Assembly: GCF_035918155.1 (NCBI RefSeq)
Contig: NZ_CP109327.1
Location: 2,356,001-2,420,000 of the forward strand
DNA length: 64,000 bases
DNA from: Streptomyces sp. NBC_01591
Lineage (GTDB): Bacteria; Actinomycetota; Actinomycetes; Streptomycetales; Streptomycetaceae
Direction: 5' to 3'
Shown here: piece by piece, positions 25,903 to 35,174 of the stretch
How positions within the stretch are numbered: the stretch's first letter is position 1
Layout of the letters: each line of letters begins with the position of its first letter
Made by a program: the position numbers and the translations under genes
The notes under the pieces: generated by a model
Databases searched by the model: none
Told to the model about the DNA's origin: nothing
What the model saw: the letters and a program-made list of their open reading frames with translations, nothing else

Positions 25903-27098
25903 AGGCGCCCGCGCAGGCCCCCCTGACCGGGCTGCGGGTCATCGACCTCGCCACGCTCTTCGCCGGTCCGCTCTCCGCCACCATGCTCGGCGACTTCGGC
26001 GCCGAGGTGATCAAGGTCGAGCATCCGAGCAGGCCCGACCCCTCGCGCGGGCACGGCCCCACGAAGGACGGTGTCGGCCTGTGGTGGAAGCTGCTCGGCC
26101 GCAACAAGCGCAATCTGACCCTCGATCTGTCCACTCCCGGCGGCCGCGGCCTCCTGCTCCGGCTGGCCGCCGAAACCGATGTAATCATCGAGAACTTCCG
26201 GCCCGGGACGCTGGAGCGCTGGGGGCTCGGCTGGACGGAGCTGCACGCGGCCAACCCCCGGCTGGTCCTGGTCAGGGTCACCGGATTCGGGCAGTTCGGC
26301 CCGTACGCGCACCGCCCCGGCTTCGGCACCCTGGCCGAGGCGATGAGCGGGTTCGCCGCGATCACCGGGGAGCCGGACGGGCCGCCCACACTGCCGCCGT
26401 TCGGGCTCGCCGACTCGATCGCGGCGCTGGCCACCGCGTACGCCGTGATGGCCGCGCTCGCCGGACGCGAGCGCACCGGTCAGGGGCAGATCGTCGACAT
26501 GGCGATCATCGAGCCGATCCTGACCGTGCTCGGACCGCAGCCCATCTGGTACGACCAGCTCGGCTACGTACAGCCGCGCACCGGCAACCGCTCCCGGAAC
26601 AACGCCCCGCGCAACACCTACCGCACCTCGGACGGGCACTGGGTCGCGGTCTCCACCTCCGCGCAGTCGATCGCCGAACGGGTGATGCGCCTGGTCGGCC
26701 GGGCGGAGCTGATCGACGAACCCTGGTTCGCCGTCGGCACCACCCGCGCCGAGCACGCCGACGAGCTCGACGAGGCGGTCGGCAACTGGATCGCCCGGCA
26801 CACCCGTGAGGAGGCGGTCTCGGCCTTCGAGAAGGCGGAGGCGGCCATCGCGCCGATCCACGACGTCCGGGACGTGATGGAGGACCCGCAGTACCGGGCC
26901 CTGGACTCCGTCACCGAGGTCGACGACCCGGAGCTGGGGCCGCTACGGATGCAGAACGTGCTGTTCCGTCTCTCGGCGACACCGGGCGCGATCCGCTGGG
27001 CGGGCCGGCCGCACGGCGCGGACACCGAGGAGATCCTCACCGGACTGGGTCTGTCGGGCTCCGAGATCGCGGCACTGCGGGCGGAGCACGTGCTGTGA
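25899..27098 (+). CDS. Class III (CaiB/BaiF) CoA-transferase
   Basis: A 399-aa family III CoA-transferase. It begins LTGLRVIDLATLFAGPLSATMLGDFGAEVIKVEHP, typical of the family, then NKRNLTLDLSTPGGR and ENFRPGTLERWG. The catalytic Asp is probably the one in FGLADSIAAL (near residue 171). It moves CoA between carboxylic acids. GTGA overlap couples it to the ribokinase and to the CitE-like lyase. A CaiB-CitE pair typically activates a hydroxy acid as its CoA thioester and then cleaves it; the acid here is unknown. Confidence 0.88.
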   Translation: MKAPAQAPLTGLRVIDLATLFAGPLSATMLGDFGAEVIKVEHPSRPDPSRGHGPTKDGVGLWWKLLGRNKRNLTLDLSTPGGRGLLLRLAAETDVIIENFRPGTLERWGLGWTELHAANPRLVLVRVTGFGQFGPYAHRPGFGTLAEAMSGFAAITGEPDGPPTLPPFGLADSIAALATAYAVMAALAGRERTGQGQIVDMAIIEPILTVLGPQPIWYDQLGYVQPRTGNRSRNNAPRNTYRTSDGHWVAVSTSAQSIAERVMRLVGRAELIDEPWFAVGTTRAEHADELDEAVGNWIARHTREEAVSAFEKAEAAIAPIHDVRDVMEDPQYRALDSVTEVDDPELGPLRMQNVLFRLSATPGAIRWAGRPHGADTEEILTGLGLSGSEIAALRAEHVL

Positions 27099-27901
27099 CG
27101 GCGGCGGTCCCGCTCACCTGGCTGTACGTCCCCGGGGACCGGCCGGAGGTGGTGCGCAAGGCGCGGGATTCGGGCGCGGACGTGGTGATCGTGGATCTGG
27201 AGGACGCGGTCGCGCCGGACCGCAAGGAGTACGCGCGCTCCGCCACCGCCGAGCTGCTGTCCGAAGCGGCCGGGGAGGCGGCCGTGCCGATCCATGTCCG
27301 GGTCCACACCGAGGCGGACGTCCTCGCCCTGGCCGGGCTGCCGGGGCTCGCCGAGCTCCGGCTGCCCAAGATCACGCATGCGGCGTCCGTCCACCACATC
27401 GCGGCCGTGGCTCCGGGCGTCGCCCTCTGTCCGCTGCTGGAGTCGGCGCTCGGCATCGAGCACGCGTACTCGGTCGCCGCCTCCCATCCCCAGGTGCGCT
27501 CCATCGCCCTGGGCGAGGCGGACCTCCGGGCCGATCTGGGGGTACGGGACGACATCGGGCTCGACTGGTCGCGCAGCCGGGTGGTGGTCGCCGCCCGCGC
27601 GGCCGGACTCGCCCCGCCCACCCAGTCGGTGTTCCCGGACGTCCGGGACCTGGACGGCCTGTGGGCGTCCTGCGCACACGGCCGTGCGCTGGGCTTTCTG
27701 GGCCGGGCGGCGATCCATCCCCGCCAGCTCCCGGTCATCGAGCGGGCGTTCCGCCCGACGCCACAGGAGATCGAGGCGGCGGCGGAGATCGTTGCGGCGG
27801 CCGTGGCGGACGAGGGCGCGCTGGCCCTGCCGGACGGCCGGTTCGTCGACGCGGCGGTGGTGGCCTCGGCCCGCAGGACGCTGGCCCTGGCGGGCGGCTG
27901 A
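27095..27901 (+). CDS. CitE-like HpcH/HpaI-family CoA-ester lyase
   Basis: A 268-aa CitE-type lyase/aldolase. LYVPGDRPEVVRKA is at the N-terminus, VIVDLEDAVAP (about 29-39) carries the Mg ligands, LPKITHA follows, then LCPLLESALGIEHA (metal-binding Glu) and LGEADLRADLG. The C-terminal GRAAIHPRQL is also typical. It should cleave a beta-hydroxyacyl-CoA to acetyl-CoA (or relative) and an oxo acid. It is the last gene of the six-gene operon and is followed by a strong terminator. Confidence 0.88.
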   Translation: MTAAVPLTWLYVPGDRPEVVRKARDSGADVVIVDLEDAVAPDRKEYARSATAELLSEAAGEAAVPIHVRVHTEADVLALAGLPGLAELRLPKITHAASVHHIAAVAPGVALCPLLESALGIEHAYSVAASHPQVRSIALGEADLRADLGVRDDIGLDWSRSRVVVAARAAGLAPPTQSVFPDVRDLDGLWASCAHGRALGFLGRAAIHPRQLPVIERAFRPTPQEIEAAAEIVAAAVADEGALALPDGRFVDAAVVASARRTLALAGG

Positions 27902-27909
27902 GAGCACAC

Positions 27910-27942
27910 GTGGGGCCCCGGACCAGCGGTCCGGGGCCCCAC
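27910..27942. terminator. Strong terminator after the ARH-ribokinase-lyase operon
   Basis: A 15-bp perfect stem (27910-27924 with 27928-27942) with a 3-nt loop, nine bases after the lyase stop and 17 bases before the convergent lgt end. It can serve both directions. Confidence 0.8.
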
Positions 27943-27959
27943 GCACGGATTCACACGGC

Positions 27960-28979
27960 TCAGCCGTTCTTCGCCACTCCCGTGGTGCCGTTCTTCTCCG
28001 GTGTCCGGGTGGCGCTGTCGTCGGAGTCGTCGGCGCGCTCGGCGTCACCGTCGGCCTTCGGACCCTTGTCCGCGCCGCCCTTGGCGTCCTTGGCGTCCTT
28101 GGCGTCCTTGGCGTCCTCGACACCCTCGGCGTCGCTCGCGCCCTTGCCGTCCGCCGCTTCCTCCGCGGCGCCCGGCTCCACGATCTCCTCGCGCCCCGGC
28201 CGTACCTTCGCCGAGATCACGATGTACGCCACCGCCAGCACGAACACGATCAGCGCGGTCCACACGTTCAGGCGCAGGCCCAGGATGTGGTGGGCCTCGT
28301 CGACCCGCATGTACTCGATCCAGCCCCGCCCTGCGCAGTACGCGGCGACGTACAGGGCGAACGCCCGGCCGTGTCCGAGCTTGAAGCGGCGGTCCGCCCA
28401 GATCACCAGCACGGCTACACCGATGCACCACAGCGACTCGTAGAGGAACGTCGGGTGGTAGGTGCCGGCGACCCGGTTGGGGCCCTCGCTGATCTCCAGC
28501 GCCCACGGCAGATCGGTCTGCTTGCCGTACAGCTCCTGGTTGAACCAGTTTCCCCAGCGGCCGCAGGCCTGGGCCAGGGCGATGCCGGGGGCGAGCGCGT
28601 CGGCCCAGGCGGGCAGCGGGATCCCGCGGCGGCGGCAGCCGATCCAGGCGCCGACGGCACCGAGCGCGATCGCGCCCCAGATGCCGAGGCCGCCCTCCCA
28701 GATCTTGAAGGCGTCGACCCAGTTCTCACCCTCGCTGAAGTACAGCTGGTAGTCGGTGATGACGTGGTAGAGCCGGCCACCGACGAGACCGAAGGGCACG
28801 GCCCAGACGGCGATGTCGGCAACGGTGCCGGATCTGCCTCCGCGGGCGACCCAGCGCTTGTTGCCGAACCAGACGGCGACGAAGACACCGATGATGATGC
28901 AGAACGCGTAGCCGCGGAGCGGGATCGGGCCGAGATCGATCACGCCGGTCGACGGGCTGGGAATGAAGGCAAGGTCCAT
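27960..28979 (-). CDS. lgt: Prolipoprotein diacylglyceryl transferase
   Basis: A 339-aa inner-membrane enzyme that attaches diacylglycerol to the lipobox Cys of lipoproteins. Seven membrane helices are visible. Signature segments include LVGGRLYHVI, the catalytic-loop segment ACGRWGNWFNQELYG (the Lgt signature, about 136-150) and YHPTFLYES. The C-terminal ~75 residues are a cytoplasmic acidic/Lys-rich tail with a repeated DAK motif, absent from most Lgt proteins. The ATG at 28979 was chosen; a hairpin lies 23 bases upstream. It follows the DsbA-like gene in the trp block. Confidence 0.96.
   Translation of the reverse strand: MDLAFIPSPSTGVIDLGPIPLRGYAFCIIIGVFVAVWFGNKRWVARGGRSGTVADIAVWAVPFGLVGGRLYHVITDYQLYFSEGENWVDAFKIWEGGLGIWGAIALGAVGAWIGCRRRGIPLPAWADALAPGIALAQACGRWGNWFNQELYGKQTDLPWALEISEGPNRVAGTYHPTFLYESLWCIGVAVLVIWADRRFKLGHGRAFALYVAAYCAGRGWIEYMRVDEAHHILGLRLNVWTALIVFVLAVAYIVISAKVRPGREEIVEPGAAEEAADGKGASDAEGVEDAKDAKDAKDAKGGADKGPKADGDAERADDSDDSATRTPEKNGTTGVAKNG
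28079..28114. repeat. 9-bp minisatellite within lgt
   Basis: Four exact tandem copies of CCTTGGCGT encode the DAK repeats in the Lgt tail. Copy number could vary by slippage without breaking the frame. Confidence 0.85.
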
Positions 28980-29001
28980 GGCAGGGTCGACGCTACCTTG
29001 C

Positions 29002-29028
29002 CGGGTGGGGCGTACGGCAACCCACCCG
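29002..29028 (-). terminator. Hairpin between the DsbA-like gene and lgt
   Basis: CGGGTGGG (29002-29009) pairs with CCCACCCG (29021-29028) across 11 nt. It is 60 bases after the DsbA-like stop and 22 bases before the lgt start, so it may attenuate read-through. Confidence 0.45.
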
Positions 29029-29088
29029 ACAACGTCTGGGTAACGGGCAGGTCATCGATTCCCCTGCCGGACTCCGCCCGGGGACCGG

Positions 29089-29916
29089 TCAGGAACCCGA
29101 CGGGGCCGGGGTGACCATGCCCGGCTTCTTGCCCTTGTTGGCCTCGGCCACCCACTTCTTGAGGTTCGCCACGGTGATCGGCTCGTTCCCCTTCTTCGGG
29201 AAGATCGATTCCCCGTTGAGCAGGGCGGTCGGTGTGCCCTGGAATCCGCCGTTCTGGAACGCCGTATTGGACTTCTGGACCCAGGCGTCGTGCTTGCCGT
29301 CGTTCACACAGCTGCGGAAATCGGGGGTGTCGAGCCCCGGGACCTTCCCCGAGAGCTCGATCAGCTTGGCGTTGTCACCGAAGGCGTCGTCGGCCTCCTG
29401 CGGCTGGTTGCGGTAGAGCACGTCGTGGTAGGCGGGGAACTTGCCGACGTCCTGTGCGCAGGCCGCCGCGTTGGCCGCCCGCAGCGAGCCGCTGCCGCCG
29501 AGATTGCCGTCGATGATCGTGGCGAGGTGGTACTCGGCCTTGATCTGCCCGGTCTTCTCCAACTGGTGGATCGCGTCGCGAAACGCGTTCTCGAACTGGG
29601 CGCAGACCGGGCAGCGGAAGTCCTCCCAGATGGTGAGCGTGGACGGGGCGTCGTCCGCGCCGACCTGGATGGCCAGGCTGTCCTTCCCGGTCGCGCCGGA
29701 CGGGGCGGCGACTGGGCCCCCCGCCTCGCTCTTGTCACCCTTGCCGCCCGAATTCGCGGCGATCAGGCCGACGACGGCGGCCAGCGCCAGCACACCCACC
29801 ACCGCACTGGCGACGATCAGCGTGCGCCTGCGGCGCTCGCTCGCCCTCTGGCGCTCGCGCTGCTGTACGAGCCGGTCTCGCGCGGCCCTTTTTCCCTGTT
29901 CGTTCTTCTCGCTCAC
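29089..29916 (-). CDS. Membrane-anchored DsbA-family thioredoxin-fold protein
   Basis: A 275-aa protein. An N-terminal basic cytoplasmic segment (about 1-32) precedes one membrane helix (about 33-53) and a Gly/Ser/Ala-rich linker. An extracytoplasmic DsbA-type thioredoxin fold follows, with the active site FRCPVCAQFE. The cis-Pro loop reads GTPTALLNG. It is likely a disulfide oxidoreductase or isomerase for secreted proteins. The GTG at 29916 starts VSEKNEQGKRAARDR, matching the second DsbA-like protein at 60.7 kb. The ribosome site is weak. It lies between trpA and lgt but a terminator separates it from trpA. Confidence 0.88.
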   Translation of the reverse strand: MSEKNEQGKRAARDRLVQQRERQRASERRRRTLIVASAVVGVLALAAVVGLIAANSGGKGDKSEAGGPVAAPSGATGKDSLAIQVGADDAPSTLTIWEDFRCPVCAQFENAFRDAIHQLEKTGQIKAEYHLATIIDGNLGGSGSLRAANAAACAQDVGKFPAYHDVLYRNQPQEADDAFGDNAKLIELSGKVPGLDTPDFRSCVNDGKHDAWVQKSNTAFQNGGFQGTPTALLNGESIFPKKGNEPITVANLKKWVAEANKGKKPGMVTPAPSGS

Positions 29917-29930
29917 ACCCGCAGCAACGA

Positions 29931-29960
29931 ACCGGGGAGGCACGTGCGTGCCTCCCCGGT
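29931..29960 (-). terminator. trp operon terminator
   Basis: A 14-bp perfect stem (29931-29944 with 29947-29960) with a 2-nt loop, 30 bases past the trpA stop. It lies only 14 bases before the DsbA-like start codon. Confidence 0.75.
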
Positions 29961-29990
29961 CCAGGTCCACCCGTTTGGGTTACACCCGAT

Positions 29991-30799
29991 TCAACGCTTT
30001 CGAACGCCTTCGGCGAGTCCGCCCGCCAGGGAGCGGACGGCGGCCAGGCCGGCCGCCTCGTCGGGGGCGTCCAGCATCGCCTTGACGAAGGCTGAGCCGA
30101 CGATCACCCCGTCGGCGAAGCCGGCGACCTCGGCGGCCTGCCGGGCGTTGGAGACGCCCAGGCCGACGCAGACCGGCAGGTCGGTCGTGGCGCGGGTGCG
30201 CCGGACCAGGTCCTGGGCCTGCTCGCCGACCGACTCACGGGTGCCGGTGACACCCATCAGCGAGGCCGCGTAGACGAAGCCGGAGCCGACCGCGGTGATG
30301 GTGGCGAGGCGCTCGTCCTTGCTGCTCGGCGCGACGACGAAGACGGTCGCGAGACCGTGCTTGTCGGCGTGCTCGCGCCACAGCGCGGACTCCTGGACCG
30401 GCAGGTCCGGCAGGATGCACCCGGCGCCGCCCGCCTCGGCGAGCTCGGCGGTGAAGCGCTCGACGCCGTACCGGTCGATCGGGTTCCAGTACGTCATGAC
30501 GAGGATCGGGACACCGGTCGCCTTGTACGCCTCACGGACCGTGCGCATCACGTCGGCGATCTTCACACCGCCGCGCAGGGCGATGTCGTCGGCGGTCTGG
30601 ATGACCGGTCCGTCGAGCACCGGGTCGCTGTGCGGCAGCCCCACCTCGACGACGTCCGCACCGCCCGCCACGACCGCCTTCACGGCCTCGATCGCGCCGT
30701 CGACGGTCGGGAACCCGGCCGGGAGGTACGCGATGAGCGCGGCCCTGTCCTCCGCCTTCGCCTTCGCGAGGGAGGAACTCAACAACTCCACATTGCCGC

Positions 30800-30803
<4 letters not shown>
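29991..30803 (-). CDS. trpA: Tryptophan synthase alpha subunit
   Basis: A 270-aa TIM-barrel subunit that splits indole-3-glycerol phosphate to indole and glyceraldehyde 3-phosphate. Catalytic residues are visible: the Glu in [19 protein letters not shown] and the Asp in [10 protein letters not shown]. The phosphate site [10 protein letters not shown] and GSAFVK are at the C-terminus. The GTG start overlaps the trpB stop (GTGA). It is the last gene of trpC-trpM-trpB-trpA and is followed by a strong hairpin. Confidence 0.97.
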
Positions 30804-32080
<1,277 letters not shown>

Positions 32081-32213
32081 CCGACGTGCTCCTCGACATC
32101 GCAATGGGTGGGTTCGCCGTATGCGCCATGAGCGGAGCGCCGCCCGACCGGGGTGGTCGGACGGTGCGGTCGTACGTACGACAGGAGTGGTGCGGTACGT
32201 CGGCCGGGGCTCG

Positions 32214-32375
32214 CTACAGCGCGGACCCCGTGCGCCATCGCATGCCGTTGACCTGGCCGGGCTCGTCGCCGATCACGTACCGCACCCGTCGGCCGTGCAC
32301 ACGGCGCGCAGGGGCGCGGCAGCCGCGGGGGCGGCAGCCGCGTGCCAGCGGGGCGTGCGGGACCCGGACCGTCAT
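32214..32375 (-). CDS. trpM: TrpM-like small tryptophan-biosynthesis modulator
   Basis: A 53-aa basic, Cys-containing protein with the segments [16 protein letters not shown] and [16 protein letters not shown]. It sits between trpC and trpB, where S. coelicolor has trpM, a small protein reported to modulate tryptophan synthesis and development. I assign it by position and remembered similarity. The ATG at 32375 has a poor ribosome site; an in-frame GTG at 32432, five bases after the trpC stop, would give 72 aa with coupling to trpC. Its biochemical action is unknown. Confidence 0.7.
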   Translation of the reverse strand: MTVRVPHAPLARGCRPRGCRAPARRVHGRRVRYVIGDEPGQVNGMRWRTGSAL

Positions 32376-32437
32376 TCCGGTGAGGCGCAGGCCTCGCCGG
32401 CGACGGGACGCGGGACGTTCGGCGGACACCGGTCGGG

Positions 32438-33247
32438 TCAGCTCCGTCCGTGCCGGAGGGCCGGGTGGGCGCCGGCGGCGACCAGGTCGGCGACGGCGAC
32501 CCGCGGGTCGCGGCCGGTGACCAGGGACTCGCCCACGAGCACCGCGTCGGCGCCCGCGTTGGCGTACGCGATCAGGTCGTGCGGGCCGCGGACACCGGAC
32601 TCGGCGACCTTGACGATGTGGTTGGGGATCTCGGGGGCGACGCGCTCGAAGGTGGTGCGGTCGACCTTGAGGTCCTTCAGGTTGCGCGCGTTGACACCGA
32701 TGACCTTCGCCCCGGCGTCCACGGCACGCTCCGCCTCCTCCTCGTCGTGCACCTCGACCAGCGGCGTCAGGCCGATGGACTCGGCGCGCTCGATCAGGGA
32801 GACCAGGGCCTCCTGGTCGAGGGCGGCGACGATCAGCAGGGCGAGGTCGGCGCCGTAGGCGCGGGCCTCCCAGAGCTGGTACGAGGTGACGATGAAGTCC
32901 TTGCGCAGGACCGGGATGTCGACCTTGGCGCGGACGGCCTCCAGGTCGGCGAGCGAACCGCCGAAGCGGCGCTCCTCGGTGAGGACCGAGATGACGGACG
33001 CGCCGCCCGCCTCGTAGTCCGCGGCGAGCGCGGCCGGGTCGGCGATCGCGGCCAGGGCACCCTTGGACGGGCTGGAACGCTTGACCTCGCAGATGACGGT
33101 GACGCCCTCGCCGCGCAGGGCGGCGACCCCGTCCTTGGCCCCCGGAGCGCGCGCGGCGCGTTCCTTCAGCTCGTCGAGGCTGACACGCGCCTGCCGCTCT
33201 GCGAGGTCGGCGCGTACGCCGTCGATGATCTCGTCGAGCACACTCAC
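32438..33247 (-). CDS. trpC: Indole-3-glycerol phosphate synthase
   Basis: A 269-aa TIM-barrel enzyme converting CdRP to indole-3-glycerol phosphate. It starts [14 protein letters not shown] as in actinobacterial TrpC. The signature [11 protein letters not shown] (catalytic Lys), [15 protein letters not shown] and VAESGV are all present. The GTG at 33247 was preferred to an in-frame ATG at 33298, because the family starts there and GGGGG lies upstream. It is the first gene of trpC-trpM-trpB-trpA; the upstream 126-base gap carries an imperfect inverted repeat. Confidence 0.97.
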   Translation of the reverse strand: MSVLDEIIDGVRADLAERQARVSLDELKERAARAPGAKDGVAALRGEGVTVICEVKRSSPSKGALAAIADPAALAADYEAGGASVISVLTEERRFGGSLADLEAVRAKVDIPVLRKDFIVTSYQLWEARAYGADLALLIVAALDQEALVSLIERAESIGLTPLVEVHDEEEAERAVDAGAKVIGVNARNLKDLKVDRTTFERVAPEIPNHIVKVAESGVRGPHDLIAYANAGADAVLVGESLVTGRDPRVAVADLVAAGAHPALRHGRS

Positions 33248-33292
33248 GCGAGCGGCCCCCTTTCGGGACGGTGATGATGAGGCAACAGGATC

Positions 33293-33359
33293 GGACATTC
33301 AGCCATATCAATGCTATCCGCAGGAGGGCGACTGGCTCGAATCCGGCTGATGAATGTCC
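33293..33359 (-). promoter_or_regulatory. Imperfect inverted repeat in the trpC upstream region
   Basis: GGACATTCAGCC (33293-33304) is the inverse of GGCTGA-tga-ATGTCC (33345-33359), 12 pairs with a 3-base bulge and a 40-nt loop. It lies 46-112 bases before the trpC start and may be a leader structure or operator. No leader peptide with Trp codons was found beside it. Confidence 0.3.
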
Positions 33360-33373
33360 CACTACCTGGGCAT

Positions 33374-33883
33374 TCAAGGCGCCAGAACCGAACCGATCGG
33401 TAGATTCCGAACCACCGAGAAGATCAGCAGCACGGCCCCGATCCCCCACCAGACGGCGGGTTTCGCCGCGATGCTCATGGGCCTGCCCCGGGCGGCGCGG
33501 ACCGTCCAGACCGTCCAGAGGACGGCGAAGACCGCGTAGCCGACGACGGCGAGCGCGTTGGAACCGAGGGCGGCGGCGATGTCGCCGTGCGCGACGGCGT
33601 GGGCGCTGCGCAGTCCGCCGCAGCCCGGGCAGTAGAGCCCGGTGAACCGGAGCAGCGGGCAGAGCGGGTAGTGGCCGGGCTGGTTGGGGTCGACGGCACC
33701 GACGTAGCCGAACGTCCCGACGACGACGGCCATGACGCCCACCGGTGTGGCCAGCCGCCGGACGCGCGAGGCGGGTACGGGGGGTACGGGGGCCGGGGGG
33801 AAGACCGGCGGGGACGGGCGGCCGGGACCGGGCCCGGAGGCCGGGGCCGGCACTGCGGCGGCGGGGGTAGGCGATGCGTCCAC
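33374..33883 (-). CDS. DUF2752 membrane protein
   Basis: A 169-aa protein. A Pro/Ala-rich cytoplasmic N-terminus (about 1-42) precedes three predicted membrane helices. The DUF2752 hallmark PLCPLLRFTGLYCPGCGGLRSAHAV is present in the middle (CPGCGGLR core). Function is unknown. The GTG at 33883 has only a weak ribosome site. The gene lies in the actinobacterial trp neighbourhood between trpE and trpC, where such membrane proteins are conserved by position. Confidence 0.85.
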   Translation of the reverse strand: MDASPTPAAAVPAPASGPGPGRPSPPVFPPAPVPPVPASRVRRLATPVGVMAVVVGTFGYVGAVDPNQPGHYPLCPLLRFTGLYCPGCGGLRSAHAVAHGDIAAALGSNALAVVGYAVFAVLWTVWTVRAARGRPMSIAAKPAVWWGIGAVLLIFSVVRNLPIGSVLAP

Positions 33884-33963
33884 CCGGTGATTGTCCCCGC
33901 TGACGCGGAAAGGCGCAGCCCGGGCCGGGCTGCGCCTCGCATTCGTACGGGTGCCGCGTGGCG

Positions 33964-34212
33964 TCAGGAGACCTGGGCCTCTGCGGCGCGGGCCCGGGCC
34001 GCAGCCATCTCCGCCGACTCCTTCGGCATGCCGAGGCCCGCGGCCTTCATCCCGAGGCCGACGACGCCGCCGAGGAGGACAATGGCGATTCCGGCCCAGA
34101 AGCCGACGACGTTGGCCGCGACCATGAAGACGCCTGCGACGCAGAAGCCGATGAAGGAGATGATGACACCGGTCCAGGCGGCCGGGGTGTGTCCGTGGCT
34201 GCTGCCCGCCAT
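33964..34212 (-). CDS. HGxxPAAW-family small membrane protein
   Basis: An 82-aa protein with the N-terminal motif HGHTPAAW that defines the family. Two membrane helices (about 14-33 and 39-58) and a cytoplasmic Ala/Glu-rich tail follow. AAGGAGCAACTC precedes the ATG. It is a typical trp-locus gene in actinobacteria; a role in tryptophan metabolism has not been shown as far as I know. Direct repeats of GCGCTGTTGGT occur just upstream (34233-34243 and 34266-34276). Confidence 0.87.
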   Translation of the reverse strand: MAGSSHGHTPAAWTGVIISFIGFCVAGVFMVAANVVGFWAGIAIVLLGGVVGLGMKAAGLGMPKESAEMAAARARAAEAQVS

Positions 34213-34344
34213 GAGTTGCTCCTTGTTGGTGATGCGCTGTTGGTATCGCTGTACGCAAAGCTGGTGGCGCTGTTGGTGCCGCTGTGCTGAAAGCTCGGTT
34301 TCATTGTCCCGTACGTGCGCGGCCGGACGTGACCTGGGGGTCTC

Positions 34345-34998
34345 CTAGCGCGTCGGGTCCTCGCCGCGGTCCAGGGCCTTCCAGAGGTCCTCGGGCCGGT
34401 CCGGGTCGGGGGCGGTGCGGGCGGCCTTGCGGGGGCGGGGGGTGCCGTCCCGTTCGTACCGTCCCGACATGGTGGGCCAGAGCTTTCCGTAGCGCAGGGC
34501 GAGCAGCCCGGCGAGCAGGATCAGCAGGCCGCCGGCCGCGGTGACGTAGGGCCACGCGGTGTGGGCGAGCGCGTCGATGGTCGCCGAGGTGTCACCGGTC
34601 GACCGGGCCGCCATCTCGTCGAGCGCCGCGCTGTCGGAGGCGCCGAGGCAGGCGCTCAGTCCGGCGCCGAGGCCACTGAGGGCGAGGAGCCCGGCGACGA
34701 TCAGCCGGGAGGCCCCGCGGACCGCGAAGACGGCGACGAGTGCGGCCAGGCCGACTATGGCGAGGGCCGCCGGGAGGCCGGTGACGTCCTGGCCGTCGGC
34801 GGTCAGCGGCAGCGAGCCGCCGCCGACGGACGCCCGGCCCTCGGCCCAGGTCTGGGTGGAGGCGAGCAGGACGACGGTGGCACCCGCCGCGCCGAGGAGC
34901 AGTCCGGAGGCCAGGCTGCGGCGGCTTCCCGGGGTGTCGGACGGGGCGGCGGCTCGGGCACGGGGCTGGGGTACGGGGACAGCACTCACGTACTCCAC
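34345..34998 (-). CDS. Trp-operon-associated membrane protein (TIGR02234 type)
   Basis: A 217-aa membrane protein with four predicted helices and a charged C-terminal tail ending RPEDLWKALDRGEDPTR. The segment STQTWAEG in the first loop and the later WPYVTAAGG match the trp-operon-associated family. Function is unknown. Start is uncertain: GTG at 34998 (MEYVSAV) or GTG at 34989. A 160-bp inverted repeat separates it from trpE, the preceding gene on the strand. Confidence 0.85.
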   Translation of the reverse strand: MEYVSAVPVPQPRARAAAPSDTPGSRRSLASGLLLGAAGATVVLLASTQTWAEGRASVGGGSLPLTADGQDVTGLPAALAIVGLAALVAVFAVRGASRLIVAGLLALSGLGAGLSACLGASDSAALDEMAARSTGDTSATIDALAHTAWPYVTAAGGLLILLAGLLALRYGKLWPTMSGRYERDGTPRPRKAARTAPDPDRPEDLWKALDRGEDPTR

Positions 34999-35014
34999 TA
35001 TCCCCTACGGCCTC

Positions 35015-35174
35015 AGACCGGCCGGCAATCGGGGGGCGGCGTCACGGGGCTGGGTGCGTGCATCTGCGGCGTTGTCGTCAATCAACAACGCTCCGCGTTG
35101 CCTCGATCCTCCGCCTTGCAGCTGCACGCACCCAGCCCCGCTCCCTCTCCCACCCCCCGATTGCCGGTCGGTCT
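35015..35174. repeat. 160-bp inverted-repeat element between trpE and its downstream gene
   Basis: Outer arms 35015-35036 and 35153-35174 match at 21 of 22 positions; inner arms 35046-35066 and 35119-35139 at 20 of 21. The central ~50 bases hold a further small stem (GCGTTG/CAACGC). The right edge touches the trpE stop codon. It looks like a MITE-type or repeated palindromic element; it could also terminate trpE transcription. Confidence 0.75.

Noticed and set aside
33248..33298. Longer trpC starting at ATG 33298
   Set aside because: The extra 17 residues are unlike TrpC N-termini, while the GTG at 33247 gives the family start SVLDEIIDG with a purine-rich site upstream.
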